Source: SPJN01 sp965229935 (GTDB lineage Bacteria; Pseudomonadota; Alphaproteobacteria; SPJN01). Taken from it: a stretch of DNA of 64,000 nt. Position numbers and translations under genes: made by a program. Where the stretch lies: NCBI GenBank assembly GCA_965229935.1, contig CBDDKB010000002.1:186001-250000 (forward strand), given 5' to 3'. Shown here piece after piece: positions 17,585-26,531 of the stretch. Under the pieces are notes generated by a model that saw nothing but the letters and a program-made list of their open reading frames with translations, was not told the DNA's origin and did no database searches. How positions within the stretch are numbered: position 1 is the stretch's first letter; the number at the start of each line of letters is the position of its first letter.

Positions 17585-19174
17585 ATGCGTGACTTTCATC
17601 ATGCGGGCCGGTCAACGGTTCATGGCGCCAATGGCGCGATTGCAACCTCGCACCCGCAGGCGTCACTTGCCGGGTTGGAGGTGTTGAAGGCAGGCGGCAA
17701 CGCGATAGATGCTGCCATTGCTGCCAGCGCCGTTCTGTGTGTGGTCGAACCGATGATGACGGGCATCGGGGGCGATTGTTTCGCCCTGATCGCTAAACAA
17801 GGCAGGTTGCCTGTGCTGGGCCTGAATGCCTCTGGTCGCAGTCCGGCGTCACTGACTGCAGAAAAAGTCCGCGCCAAGGGACATGACACGATGCCGACGC
17901 ATACTGTCGATGCGGTGACAATCCCCGGTGCGTTGGCGGGGTGGGATGCTTTGCTAACAGAACATGGCACCATGACACTGGGAGACCTGCTGCAGCCAGC
18001 GATCAGGCTGGCCTGTGATGGTTATGTGGTCAGTCCGCGCGTTGGCATGGATTGGATGTTTCTGGCGCCCTTGTTGCAAAAGAATGCGGCGGCGGCAAAC
18101 CACTTCACAATTGATGGGCAGGCGCCAGCTGTTGGCAGCCTATTTAAGACGCCCGCCTTGGGCCGCACCTTGGAAACCATAGCGGCGGATGGCATCAGCG
18201 CCTTTTATGATGGTGCCCTGACAGACGAAATGGTGGCAACTTTGCAGGCCCTTGGCGGCAGTCACGTGCGTGCGGATTTTGCCGCTGCACAGGCCGATTG
18301 GGTGACGCCGCTTGCGTCTGACTATCGGGGCTATACGCTGTATGAAATTCCGCCCAACGGGCAGGGTATCGCGGCGCAATTGATCCTGAATATTTTAGAA
18401 GGATATGATTTCGCCGACTTAGACCCAGAAGACCCGCTGCGCTATCACCGCGCGATTGAGGCACAGCGTTTTGCCATGCAGGCACGCGACTGCTATGTCG
18501 CCGATCAGGATCAGGCTGCTGTGCCGGTCGCAGGACTGCTGGACAAGGATTATGCCGCCGGGTTGCGGGCGCAAATCAGTGATGCGCAGGCCATGAAAGA
18601 TGTGGCGCTAACTGCGCCTGTCAGTAAGTCAGACACAATCTGCCTGTCGGTGATTGATAAGGACCGTACGTCAGTGTCCTTCATCAACTCAGTCTATATG
18701 GGATTTGGCTCAGGCATATGTACGCCTGACAGCGGTATCATGTTTCAAAACCGTGGGGCCGGTTTTACGTTGGAGCAGGGGCATCCGAACGAATTGGCTG
18801 GCAGTAAGCGCCCCAAGCACACGATTATTCCTGCCATGTTGGCAAAGGATGGTCGGCCACTTGTCGCCTTTGGGGTGATGGGGGGCGATTATCAGGCCAT
18901 GGGCCATGCCCATTTCGCGCAAAACCTGATCGACTTTAATCTTGATTTGCAGGAGGCAGCCGATTGCCCGCGCGTCTTTTGGAACCAAGGTGTGATTGAG
19001 GTTGAAAACGCTGTCAGTGCTGAGGCGCGCGCGGGGCTGGAGGCACGGGGCCATACGTTGGGCCCAGCGCTTATCCCTCATGGCGGGGCACAGGCTGTAC
19101 AGATTGATTGGGATCAGGGGACGTTAAGCGCCGCGTCAGACCCACGTAAAGATGGTTTGGCTTTGGCCTACTAG
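17585..19174 (+). CDS. Gamma-glutamyltransferase family protein (Ntn hydrolase)
   Basis: A 529-residue Ntn-type hydrolase. It shows the N-terminal GGNAIDAAIAASAVLCVVEP segment and, before the small subunit, SDTICLSV in which T351 is the expected self-cleavage nucleophile. The family splits or transfers gamma-glutamyl groups, for example from glutathione, or acts as an acylase. There is no signal peptide, so unlike Ggt of E. coli it is probably cytoplasmic (YwrD-like group). GGGAAG lies upstream of the ATG. It starts 18 bases after the membrane-protein gene and may share its transcript. Confidence 0.9.
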   Translation: MRDFHHAGRSTVHGANGAIATSHPQASLAGLEVLKAGGNAIDAAIAASAVLCVVEPMMTGIGGDCFALIAKQGRLPVLGLNASGRSPASLTAEKVRAKGHDTMPTHTVDAVTIPGALAGWDALLTEHGTMTLGDLLQPAIRLACDGYVVSPRVGMDWMFLAPLLQKNAAAANHFTIDGQAPAVGSLFKTPALGRTLETIAADGISAFYDGALTDEMVATLQALGGSHVRADFAAAQADWVTPLASDYRGYTLYEIPPNGQGIAAQLILNILEGYDFADLDPEDPLRYHRAIEAQRFAMQARDCYVADQDQAAVPVAGLLDKDYAAGLRAQISDAQAMKDVALTAPVSKSDTICLSVIDKDRTSVSFINSVYMGFGSGICTPDSGIMFQNRGAGFTLEQGHPNELAGSKRPKHTIIPAMLAKDGRPLVAFGVMGGDYQAMGHAHFAQNLIDFNLDLQEAADCPRVFWNQGVIEVENAVSAEARAGLEARGHTLGPALIPHGGAQAVQIDWDQGTLSAASDPRKDGLALAY

Positions 19175-19192
19175 CTATTGCCCGCTGCGCGG

Positions 19193-19828
19193 TTACTCAC
19201 CTTTGGCAAGTTCGGCCAGCTTGGCCTGCATCTCAGCAATTTGTTGTTGCAGGGCTGCAATCTCTGCCTCGCGCTCATCTTCCGGTGACGCATCTGTTGC
19301 CTCGACTTCTTCTGACGGTTCTTCCCCGTCAGCCTCGTCCTTTTCAGGGGCCAGATTAGGCAGGAACCGTTTCAGCGCCTGATCAAACATAGTGAAGTTT
19401 TGGCGCGCCACTTCCTCAAGCTGTTTTAGCCCGGTGCGCTGGCCAAAGGCCTGTTCGATATTTTGCTGAAACTCAGCCTGATTCTTGGCAAAGCTTTCCA
19501 TGCTGGCTTCAAGATAACGGGGCACCAGTGCCTGAAGATTATCGTCATAAAAGCGGATGATCTGGCGCAGAAAGCGAATGGGCAAAAGGTTTTGGCCTTT
19601 GCCTTCTTCTTCAAAGATGATTTGGGTGAGGACAGATCGGGTAATCTCATCACCTGTCTTGGCGTCAAATACGGCAAAATCCTGCCCGTCCTTGACCATT
19701 TGGCACAGATAATCAAGCGTCACGTAGCTGCTGGTTGCGGTGTTATATAAACGCCGGTTCGCATACTTCTTAATCGTGATCGGGTCTGACTTTTTTTCGC
19801 CCATATCTTCTTTCGACTTTTCCGACAC
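19193..19828 (-). CDS. phaR: Polyhydroxyalkanoate synthesis regulator PhaR
   Basis: A 211-residue protein. The N-terminal PHB/PHA accumulation regulator DNA-binding domain (about 17-78, ITIKKYANRRLYNTATSSYV) is followed by the PhaR repeat region (about 80-140) and an acidic, coiled-coil C-terminus (EIAALQQQIAEMQAKLAEL). PhaR represses phasin and PHA genes and is released when it binds PHB granules. Start is GTG with AAGG upstream. No PHA synthase is in the window, so its targets lie elsewhere. Confidence 0.95.
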   Translation of the reverse strand: MSEKSKEDMGEKKSDPITIKKYANRRLYNTATSSYVTLDYLCQMVKDGQDFAVFDAKTGDEITRSVLTQIIFEEEGKGQNLLPIRFLRQIIRFYDDNLQALVPRYLEASMESFAKNQAEFQQNIEQAFGQRTGLKQLEEVARQNFTMFDQALKRFLPNLAPEKDEADGEEPSEEVEATDASPEDEREAEIAALQQQIAEMQAKLAELAKGE

Positions 19829-19922
19829 CTGTTCGCCTTCTTATCGCCCCTGATTGTGTATCGGGGGCTATGTTGCGCCTGCTAGCAAATAAGTGCAAGT
19901 GCCTGTTGCAATGCAAAATCAG

Positions 19923-20693
19923 TTAAAAATTGTCTTTTCTTGCGCGTGTTTCGGCAAATATGGCAACCAGATCGCTGCCGTCAAGTCCGATTGTTTGTTG
20001 CAGGTTTGCGCTGTCAGCGCGCATGAAGGGGTTTGTGGCGGCCTCAAGCCCGATTGTTGTCGGGACTGTCGGGATATCGTCGGCGCGCATTTTCTTAATC
20101 TCTTCCACGCGCGAAAGCAGCGCCTGATTGCCCGGCTCCACAGTCACAGCAAAGGCGGCGTTGCCCATTGTATATTCATGGGCGCAATAGACTTTTGTTT
20201 GCGGCGGCAGTTGGCGCAGCCGGGACATGGCATCCCACATTTGTGCGGGGGTGCCTTCAAACAATCGTCCACAGCCAAGGGCAAACAGCGTGTCGCCGAT
20301 AAACAAGGCCTCGTCCTGTTCAAACCACCAGCCAATATGACCCGCCGTGTGGCCGGGTACATCGAAAATCTGTGCCTCATGACTGCCAAAGGTAAAACAG
20401 TCCCCTTCGCCCAGCTCAATATCGATGCCGGGAATTTTTTCAGCTTCGTTTTTGGGGCCTGCGATGGTCAGTCCAAACCGTTCTTTCAGGGCAAGGTTTG
20501 CGCCCGTGTGGTCAAAATGATGATGGGTGTTGAAGATATGGGTCAGCGTTAGGCCGCGTTCTTCAAGCCGCTTTAATACTGGTGCTTCTTCTCCCGGATC
20601 GACAACTGCCGCAACGCCGTCATCACGGTCATAGGCAAGAAAGATATAATTGTCGTCAAAGGCCGGAACCAGTTCGATTGTCAGCGCTGCCAT
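19923..20693 (-). CDS. gloB: Hydroxyacylglutathione hydrolase (glyoxalase II)
   Basis: A 256-residue metallo-beta-lactamase-fold enzyme. The metal site THHHFDH is at 56-62, with later ligands in the VPGHTAGHIGWW, FIGDTLFALGCGR and YCAHEYT segments. It hydrolyses S-lactoylglutathione to lactate and glutathione, completing methylglyoxal detoxification. I start at the ATG at 20693 because AAGGGG lies 8 bases upstream and homologues start here; an extension to 20927 would overlap the divergent methyltransferase. Confidence 0.95.
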   Translation of the reverse strand: MAALTIELVPAFDDNYIFLAYDRDDGVAAVVDPGEEAPVLKRLEERGLTLTHIFNTHHHFDHTGANLALKERFGLTIAGPKNEAEKIPGIDIELGEGDCFTFGSHEAQIFDVPGHTAGHIGWWFEQDEALFIGDTLFALGCGRLFEGTPAQMWDAMSRLRQLPPQTKVYCAHEYTMGNAAFAVTVEPGNQALLSRVEEIKKMRADDIPTVPTTIGLEAATNPFMRADSANLQQTIGLDGSDLVAIFAETRARKDNF

Positions 20694-20768
20694 GTGCTGC
20701 CCCTTCATATTCTGTGCAATTGGTGGCATCATAGCAGTACCGACCAACAGGGTATAGAGGCACCTTTT

Positions 20769-21551
20769 GTGAGACCCGACGCCATTGATCTTCGCGGCTT
20801 TTACGGCACTGCCCTTGGGCGGTTTGTTGCCCATCGCCTGACCCGTTCTGTTTTGAACCTGTGGGAAGGTGATCTGCGCGGGATGCGCGTTGGCGGTTAT
20901 GGCTATGCAACGCCCATACTGGATCAATTGCAGGCGGGAAGCGAAAACGGCCCCGAACGGGTTCTGTCATTTGCGCCGGCGCGGCAGGGGGTGGTGCGCT
21001 GGCCAAATCGGCGGCATCAACGAGTGGCGCTGGTACAAGGTGATATGTTGCCCCTGCCTGATGGGGCGCTTGACCGGGTGGTCCTGCTTCATGCGCTGGA
21101 GGGCAGTCACGATCCTGCGGCCCTGTTGCAGGAAATGTGGCGGGTGTTGAGCCCGACGGGCAAGCTGATCGCGATTACGCCAAACCGGCTTGGCCTTTGG
21201 GCCCGGCTTGAGGCAACGCCCTTTGGTCACGGCAGGCCCTTTTCTGAACAGCAATTGCAAAAGCTGATGCGTGATGGGCTGTTGCAGCCGGAACAATGGG
21301 GCCATGCCCTGTTTATCCCGCCCATGTTCGTTAACCCGTCGCGGGGGGCAAAGGGGCCTTTGGCAGCGCCTGTGTGGGAACAGTTGGGCAAGCGGTTCTG
21401 GCCCGGCTTTGGCGGCGTTATCGTGATGGAAGCATCAAAGCAAGTGCACGCCCTGACCGGCGCGCGGGAGCCGCAGCGCGTTCGCAGCCGCCGTCTGATC
21501 CCCGTTATGCCGGAACCTGCCCGCCAGATCCCGCGCGTGATCGAAGACTGA
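20769..21551 (+). CDS. Class I SAM-dependent methyltransferase
   Basis: A 260-residue protein. The methyltransferase fold is seen in VALVQGDMLPLPDGALDRVVL, then LHALEGSHDPAALLQEMWRVL and GKLIAITPNR, the Methyltransf_11 pattern, though the usual glycine-rich motif I is weak (VLSFAPARQGV). The start is GTG at 20769 with AGAGG eight bases upstream, giving MRPDAIDLRGFY, the usual beginning of this alphaproteobacterial family. It is divergent from gloB, as in many relatives. The substrate is unknown. Confidence 0.85.
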   Translation: MRPDAIDLRGFYGTALGRFVAHRLTRSVLNLWEGDLRGMRVGGYGYATPILDQLQAGSENGPERVLSFAPARQGVVRWPNRRHQRVALVQGDMLPLPDGALDRVVLLHALEGSHDPAALLQEMWRVLSPTGKLIAITPNRLGLWARLEATPFGHGRPFSEQQLQKLMRDGLLQPEQWGHALFIPPMFVNPSRGAKGPLAAPVWEQLGKRFWPGFGGVIVMEASKQVHALTGAREPQRVRSRRLIPVMPEPARQIPRVIED

Positions 21552-21553
21552 CG

Positions 21554-22183
21554 CTAAACTTTTGTAAGCTTGTAGATCGCCTGTTCGGCGCGCAAATTCG
21601 CCAAGACTGACCCGGGCTTGATCGCCTGAGCCTGACCATTGCTCATCACGCCGATTGCCTCATCAATATGAAAGCCAAGCGAGGCGGCGAGCATTTCAAA
21701 GTCGCGCAATGTGCACAGATGAATGTTCGGCGTTGAATGCCATGAATGCACAAGCTTGCCTGTTTCGGGCATGCGGCCCGAGGTTAGCAATTTCCACCTG
21801 ACCAGCCAGTGCCCGAAATTCGGGAAGGAGACGATGGCATGTTTGCCGATCCGCAGCATCTCAGCCAACACAGTCGCGGGGCGGTGGGTTGCTTGTAATG
21901 TTTGTGACAAGACAACAATGTCAAACCCGTCTGTTGGGTAATCCACAAGATCAGTATCTGCGTCACCCTGCACGACCGAAAGTCCCTTGCGCACACAGGC
22001 ATTCACGCCTGCCTGACTGATTTCGATGCCGCGCGCGTCGGCATGTTTGTCATCGGCAAGGTGAGATAAAAGCGCCCCGTCACCGCACCCGACATCGAGC
22101 ACGCGTGCGCCATCGGGGATCATTTGGGCAATCAGCTCAAGATCAACGCGAATGCGGTCATTGCGATCAGTGTTCGGGCTCAT
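21554..22183 (-). CDS. metW: Methionine biosynthesis protein MetW
   Basis: A 209-residue SAM-methyltransferase-like protein with motif I VLDVGCGDGALL and the SFPNFGHWLVRWKLL segment characteristic of MetW. MetW pairs with MetX and is needed for full homoserine acetyltransferase activity in several proteobacteria. I use the ATG at 22183, one base after the metX stop codon and preceded by GAGAGG; this makes metX-metW a tightly coupled pair. Confidence 0.95.
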   Translation of the reverse strand: MSPNTDRNDRIRVDLELIAQMIPDGARVLDVGCGDGALLSHLADDKHADARGIEISQAGVNACVRKGLSVVQGDADTDLVDYPTDGFDIVVLSQTLQATHRPATVLAEMLRIGKHAIVSFPNFGHWLVRWKLLTSGRMPETGKLVHSWHSTPNIHLCTLRDFEMLAASLGFHIDEAIGVMSNGQAQAIKPGSVLANLRAEQAIYKLTKV

Positions 22184-22184
22184 C

Positions 22185-23411
22185 TCATGCCTCTCCCTTT
22201 TGGGTGGTGGGGGAGGAGGTGGGCAGGCCGCAATCGCGCGCCCGCGCATCAAGAAAGCCATTCAATGTGGCTACCATTTCTGGTTCGTCCAGCAAAAAGG
22301 CATCATGGCCTTTGTCGCTTTCAATTTCGACAAAGCTGACATTGCCGCCCGCTGCATTCAACGCCTTGACGATCATCCGTGCCTCTGCCGTTGAATAGAG
22401 CCAGTCAGAGGTGAACGAAATCACGCAAAACCGTGTCGGCACCCCTTCAAACGCACTGGCAAGGTGACCATTATGGTCAGCGGCAAGATCGAAATAATCC
22501 ATCGCCCGCGTGATATACAAATAGGCGTTGGCGTCAAACCGATCGACAAAGGTAATGCCCTGATGGCGCAAATAGCTTTCAACCTGAAAATCAGCGTCAA
22601 AGCCGTAAGTGACCTTTTCGCGATCTTGCAGGCTGCGCCCGAATTTGCGGGTCAGGGCTTGCTCTGACAAATAGGTGATGTGCGCGGCCATGCGGGCAAC
22701 AGCAAGGCCTTTGCGTGGGCCGCCCTCCTCATTGTCGTCAGAAGAGCTGCCTGCATCATAATAGTCACCGCCCCGCCAATCAGGATCAGCCATCACGGCC
22801 TGACGCCCAACTTCGTGAAAGGCGATGTTTTGCGCTGAATGGTAGTAGCTGGTGGCGATCGGCACTGCCGCATGAACCCGTGTCGGGTAGTCCACAGCCC
22901 ATGCCAATACCTGCATGCCGCCCATGGACCCGCCAATGACGGCGAATAGCCGGTCAATGCCCAGATGGTCAATCAGCATGACCTGCGCGCGCACCATATC
23001 GTGAATGGTGATGACAGGAAAATCCGTGCCCCACGGCTTGCCTGTTTCTGGGTTGATGCTTGCCGGCCCTGTTGAGCCGCCACACCCGCCCACAACATTG
23101 ACGCAAAGCACAAAGAAACGATCCGTGTCGATGGTTTTGCCGGGGCCGACCATACTGTTCCACCAACCAGGCTTGCCCGTTGTGGGGTTGTCGCTTGCGA
23201 CATGTTGATCAAGTGTCAGGGCGTGGCAAATGACAATGGCGTTTGATTTGTCAGCGTTCAGGCTGCCATAGGTTTCAAATGCCAGCGTCAGCGGCGCAAG
23301 GGTTTGCCCGCTGTCGAGCACAAGCGGCTGGTCGTCAGGAAATGTCACAAATTTCCTGCCATCCTGTTCGCTGAAATGTGGTGCGCTGGTCGTCACCTGA
23401 TTGTGCCCCAA
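22185..23411 (-). CDS. metX: Homoserine O-acetyltransferase MetX
   Basis: A 408-residue alpha/beta hydrolase-fold enzyme. The nucleophile is S162 in VIGGSMGGMQVL, and the GGCGGSTGPASINP and TSDWLYSTAEARMI segments match MetX. It acetylates homoserine from acetyl-CoA (a few members use succinyl-CoA) in the first committed step of methionine synthesis. The stop overlaps the metW leader. The 168-bp upstream region is shared with the divergent chorismate mutase gene. Confidence 0.95.
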   Translation of the reverse strand: MGHNQVTTSAPHFSEQDGRKFVTFPDDQPLVLDSGQTLAPLTLAFETYGSLNADKSNAIVICHALTLDQHVASDNPTTGKPGWWNSMVGPGKTIDTDRFFVLCVNVVGGCGGSTGPASINPETGKPWGTDFPVITIHDMVRAQVMLIDHLGIDRLFAVIGGSMGGMQVLAWAVDYPTRVHAAVPIATSYYHSAQNIAFHEVGRQAVMADPDWRGGDYYDAGSSSDDNEEGGPRKGLAVARMAAHITYLSEQALTRKFGRSLQDREKVTYGFDADFQVESYLRHQGITFVDRFDANAYLYITRAMDYFDLAADHNGHLASAFEGVPTRFCVISFTSDWLYSTAEARMIVKALNAAGGNVSFVEIESDKGHDAFLLDEPEMVATLNGFLDARARDCGLPTSSPTTQKGEA

Positions 23412-23579
23412 ATCTATGCCTGTTCGGCAAATGTAAAGAATTGGTCATTAGGAGGGTTAAAGGGCCAGTGTCAAGGTGACTTTATGAACGCAATAGGGTA
23501 TCAGACGGGCCAAATGGGGCTGGCCTCTGGCCTGTTTTCTGCGCTAACAAGAGCGTCTTGATCTTGATTTGGGCTTTAA

Positions 23580-24419
23580 ATGACCGAAAACCGCACACAG
23601 ATGACCCTTGCTGAGGTGAGGGAGGAGCTTGATAGGCTCGACGCTGCCATGCATGAACTGCTGATGGCGCGGGCCGAAGTTGTGCGCGGCGTGGCAGAGG
23701 CGAAGCGTCAGGCCAATGGCGATGGCAAGGTTGGCTTTGCTGTCCGTCCGGGGCGCGAGGCACAGATGATGCGTGCCTTTTTCCAGCGTCATCAGGGCGA
23801 TCTGCCGTTCAAGGTCGTCGCCCGCCTGTGGCGCGAAATCATTAACGCCATGACGCGGCTTCAAAATGCGTTGGCTGTCGCTATCGTGGATGAAGACAGT
23901 ATCGGCCATGATGATTTCGTGCGCCGCTATGATCTGGTCCGGTCACACTGGGGCACGGTAACACCGATTACACGCCATAAGGATGCGGCTGCCATGCTGG
24001 CGGCACTTGATGCTGATCAGGGCATTATGGGTGTATTGGATGTTGCAGGGCGTGGCACTGATTGGTGGCGTGCGCTTGTGGCATTTAATTTAGACAATCC
24101 TGACAGGCGTCGCTTTATTGTGGCGCCTTTGCCATTTTTTCATGAGCCGGGCGCAGATGACATTGAAGGGTTTGCCATCAGCCCTATGCCGCCCGAAGCC
24201 TCAGGCGATGATGTGACTTTGTTGGCGGGCAGCATATCGGATCAGACCTTGGCGCAATGTGATTTACATCGCGCCGCTGATCTGCCTGCGACGGCTGGCC
24301 TTGTTGCCCTTGATGGGTTTTTTGACCAGAACCATGAGGCATTGGCACAATTGGCTGAACAAGCCGATGGACCGCTGCATTATTTGGGTGCCTTTGCGCG
24401 TCCACTTGAAATCGGCTAA
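23580..24419 (+). CDS. Chorismate mutase with a long C-terminal extension
   Basis: A 279-residue protein. Residues about 8-95 are an AroQ-type chorismate mutase helix bundle (LAEVREELDRLDAAMHELLM, then RPGREAQMMR and REIINAMTRLQ), converting chorismate to prephenate. The remaining 180 residues (AVAIVDEDSIG onwards) look like an alpha/beta domain and may be a degenerate prephenate-dehydratase-like or regulatory domain; I see no clear catalytic motif. It begins an operon with hisC and tyrC, so its prephenate probably goes to tyrosine. The Shine-Dalgarno is weak. Confidence 0.85.
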   Translation: MTENRTQMTLAEVREELDRLDAAMHELLMARAEVVRGVAEAKRQANGDGKVGFAVRPGREAQMMRAFFQRHQGDLPFKVVARLWREIINAMTRLQNALAVAIVDEDSIGHDDFVRRYDLVRSHWGTVTPITRHKDAAAMLAALDADQGIMGVLDVAGRGTDWWRALVAFNLDNPDRRRFIVAPLPFFHEPGADDIEGFAISPMPPEASGDDVTLLAGSISDQTLAQCDLHRAADLPATAGLVALDGFFDQNHEALAQLAEQADGPLHYLGAFARPLEIG

Positions 24420-24457
24420 GGCCGGTTCGCAATTCTGTTGAATGAACTGGGAAGATC

Positions 24458-25585
24458 ATGACCGATAAGGGCAACGATCAAAATAGCGGACAAAGTGGCG
24501 GTCCTAAGCCTCGCCCGGGTATCCTCGACATCAAACCCTATGTCGGCGGTGCCTCAAGCGTGGTCGGAAAAACCCGCGTGATTAAATTGTCTGGCAATGA
24601 ATCCGCGCTGGGGGCCAGCCCCAATGCAGTCCGCGCCTTTGAAGAAACAAAGGCACGATTGCACCGTTACCCAGATGGCGGGGCCACAAATTTACGCGCC
24701 GCCTTGGCTGATCATTATGGGCTGCACGCTGACCGGATCGTCTGCGGCTCAGGCTCGGACGAATTATTGCACCTGTTGACCCAGGCCTATGTGGGGCCGG
24801 GGGACGAGGTTCTTTATTCAGAACATGGGTTCTTGGTCTACAAGATTGCCGCCCTTGCCAATGGCGCGACGCCTATTGCTGCACCTGAAAAAGACAATCG
24901 TTCAGACGTTGATGCCCTGCTTGATGCGGTGACGGAACGGACAAAAATTCTGTTTTTGGCAAATCCCAACAACCCGACAGGGACCTATCTGCCGGTAGAA
25001 GAATTGCGGCGGTTACAGTCTGGCTTGCCGTCACATGTTCTGTTGGTAATCGATGCGGCCTATGCGGAGTTTGTCCGGCGCAATGATTATGAAGCAGGGA
25101 TTGAGCTTGTTTCATCATGCAAGAATGTCGTGATGACACGGACCTTTTCAAAGATTTACGGGCTCGCAGGGTTGCGCCTTGGTTGGGCCTATTGCCCGGC
25201 TGCCGTTGCCGACGTTTTGAACCGCATTCGCGGGCCCTTTAATGTGTCAGAAGCTGCGCAACAGGCAGGCATTGCCGCGCTACGTGATTCAGCCTTTATC
25301 GAAAAAGCCACCAGCCATAATGAACAATGGCGCAAATGGCTTGAAGATAAAATCAGTGCGCTTGGGCTTGGCGTGACACCGTCTGTCAGTAATTTCATCC
25401 TTGTTGAATTTCCCGACAAGGATGGGTTCCGCGCGCCTGAGGCTGATAAATTCCTGATGGAAAATGGCGTCATTGTCCGCCGGATGGAAGAATATGGCTT
25501 TCCCAATTCTTTGCGGTTAAGCGTCGGGATGGAAGATGAAAACCAGATTTTGGTAGAGGCGCTGGCCGCCTTTATGGATCGCTAA
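24458..25585 (+). CDS. hisC: Histidinol-phosphate aminotransferase
   Basis: A 375-residue fold-type I PLP enzyme. NPNNPTGT (169-176) and the PLP lysine K232 in TFSKIYGLAGLR identify the HisC family. It transaminates imidazole-acetol phosphate in histidine synthesis; enzymes placed between chorismate mutase and prephenate dehydrogenase, as here, often also act on aromatic keto acids or prephenate. It has GGGAAG before the ATG and ends 1 base before tyrC. Confidence 0.93.
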   Translation: MTDKGNDQNSGQSGGPKPRPGILDIKPYVGGASSVVGKTRVIKLSGNESALGASPNAVRAFEETKARLHRYPDGGATNLRAALADHYGLHADRIVCGSGSDELLHLLTQAYVGPGDEVLYSEHGFLVYKIAALANGATPIAAPEKDNRSDVDALLDAVTERTKILFLANPNNPTGTYLPVEELRRLQSGLPSHVLLVIDAAYAEFVRRNDYEAGIELVSSCKNVVMTRTFSKIYGLAGLRLGWAYCPAAVADVLNRIRGPFNVSEAAQQAGIAALRDSAFIEKATSHNEQWRKWLEDKISALGLGVTPSVSNFILVEFPDKDGFRAPEADKFLMENGVIVRRMEEYGFPNSLRLSVGMEDENQILVEALAAFMDR

Positions 25586-25586
25586 C

Positions 25587-26519
25587 ATGTCAGACCAATC
25601 TGTCATATTTGATCGCGTGGCGCTGATCGGGGTTGGCCTAATCGGTAGTTCGATCGCGCATGCGGCACGTCGGGCAGACTGTGTCGGCGCGATAACGGCA
25701 ACAGCACGATCCGCCGAAACGCGCAATCTGGTGGCAGAACTTGGCTTAGTTGATCAGGTGACTGACACAGCGGCTGAGGCTGTGAAGGACGCTGATTGCA
25801 TCATCCTGTGTTCGCCCGTCGGTGCCTTTGGTGCCATCGGGGCAGAGATTGCCGACCATCTAAAGCCTGGTGCTATCATCACTGATGTCGGCTCCGTCAA
25901 GGGCGCTGTGGTTGAGGCCTTGTCGCCCATACTGCCAGAGGGGGTGCACCTTATTCCCGGTCACCCAATTGCAGGCACGGAATATTCCGGCCCAACAGCA
26001 GGCTTTGCCAGCCTGTTCGATAAGCGCTGGTGCATTCTAACGCCGCCAGAAGGGGTGGATGGGCACAAGCTGGCGCAGCTTGATCGGTTTTGGACCGCAT
26101 TGGGGGCCGAGGTTGATGTGATGACCCCTGCCCATCATGACCGTGTGCTGGCGATCACAAGTCACATCCCCCATCTGATCGCCTACAATATCGTCGGGAC
26201 TGCAGATGACCTTGAAGAGGTCACTCAGGGCGAGGTGATTAAATATTCCGCTGGGGGGTTCCGCGACTTTACGCGTATAGCTGCATCTGACCCGACCATG
26301 TGGCGTGATATTTTTCTGGCCAATAAGGACGCGGTGCTGGAAATGTTGGGCCGCTTTTCCGAAGATCTGTCCAATCTGCAACGGGCTATTCGTTGGGGTG
26401 ATGGCGATGCGCTGTTTGATCATTTCAGCCGCACGCGGTCCATCCGCCAGCAGATCATTGATGCGGGGCAGGAAACTGCTGACCCCGATTTTGGCCGTCA
26501 TAATGATGATGAGGATTAG
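25587..26519 (+). CDS. tyrC: Prephenate/arogenate dehydrogenase
   Basis: A 310-residue NAD(P)-dependent enzyme with Rossmann motif GVGLIG (15-20), the GSVKGAVVEA helix and the catalytic region IPGHPIAGTEYSG. It performs the oxidative decarboxylation that leads to tyrosine. The coding start is one base after hisC, so it is translated from the same message. Whether it prefers prephenate or arogenate cannot be told from the sequence. Confidence 0.93.
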   Translation: MSDQSVIFDRVALIGVGLIGSSIAHAARRADCVGAITATARSAETRNLVAELGLVDQVTDTAAEAVKDADCIILCSPVGAFGAIGAEIADHLKPGAIITDVGSVKGAVVEALSPILPEGVHLIPGHPIAGTEYSGPTAGFASLFDKRWCILTPPEGVDGHKLAQLDRFWTALGAEVDVMTPAHHDRVLAITSHIPHLIAYNIVGTADDLEEVTQGEVIKYSAGGFRDFTRIAASDPTMWRDIFLANKDAVLEMLGRFSEDLSNLQRAIRWGDGDALFDHFSRTRSIRQQIIDAGQETADPDFGRHNDDED

Positions 26520-26531
26520 GGGATTAGGCGC

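Noticed and set aside
20694..20768. N-terminal extension of the methyltransferase beside gloB
   Set aside because: It would need a TTG-like start inside the gloB start region; the GTG at 20769 has AGAGG upstream and begins the conserved sequence.
23412..23579. Possible SAM-II riboswitch upstream of metX
   Set aside because: Such riboswitches are common before metX in alphaproteobacteria and the minus strand has scattered similarity (ATTTGG, ATTGC, ATAAAG), but I could not find the P1 pairing or the GCTAAA pseudoknot element in the right order. A covariance-model search would settle it.
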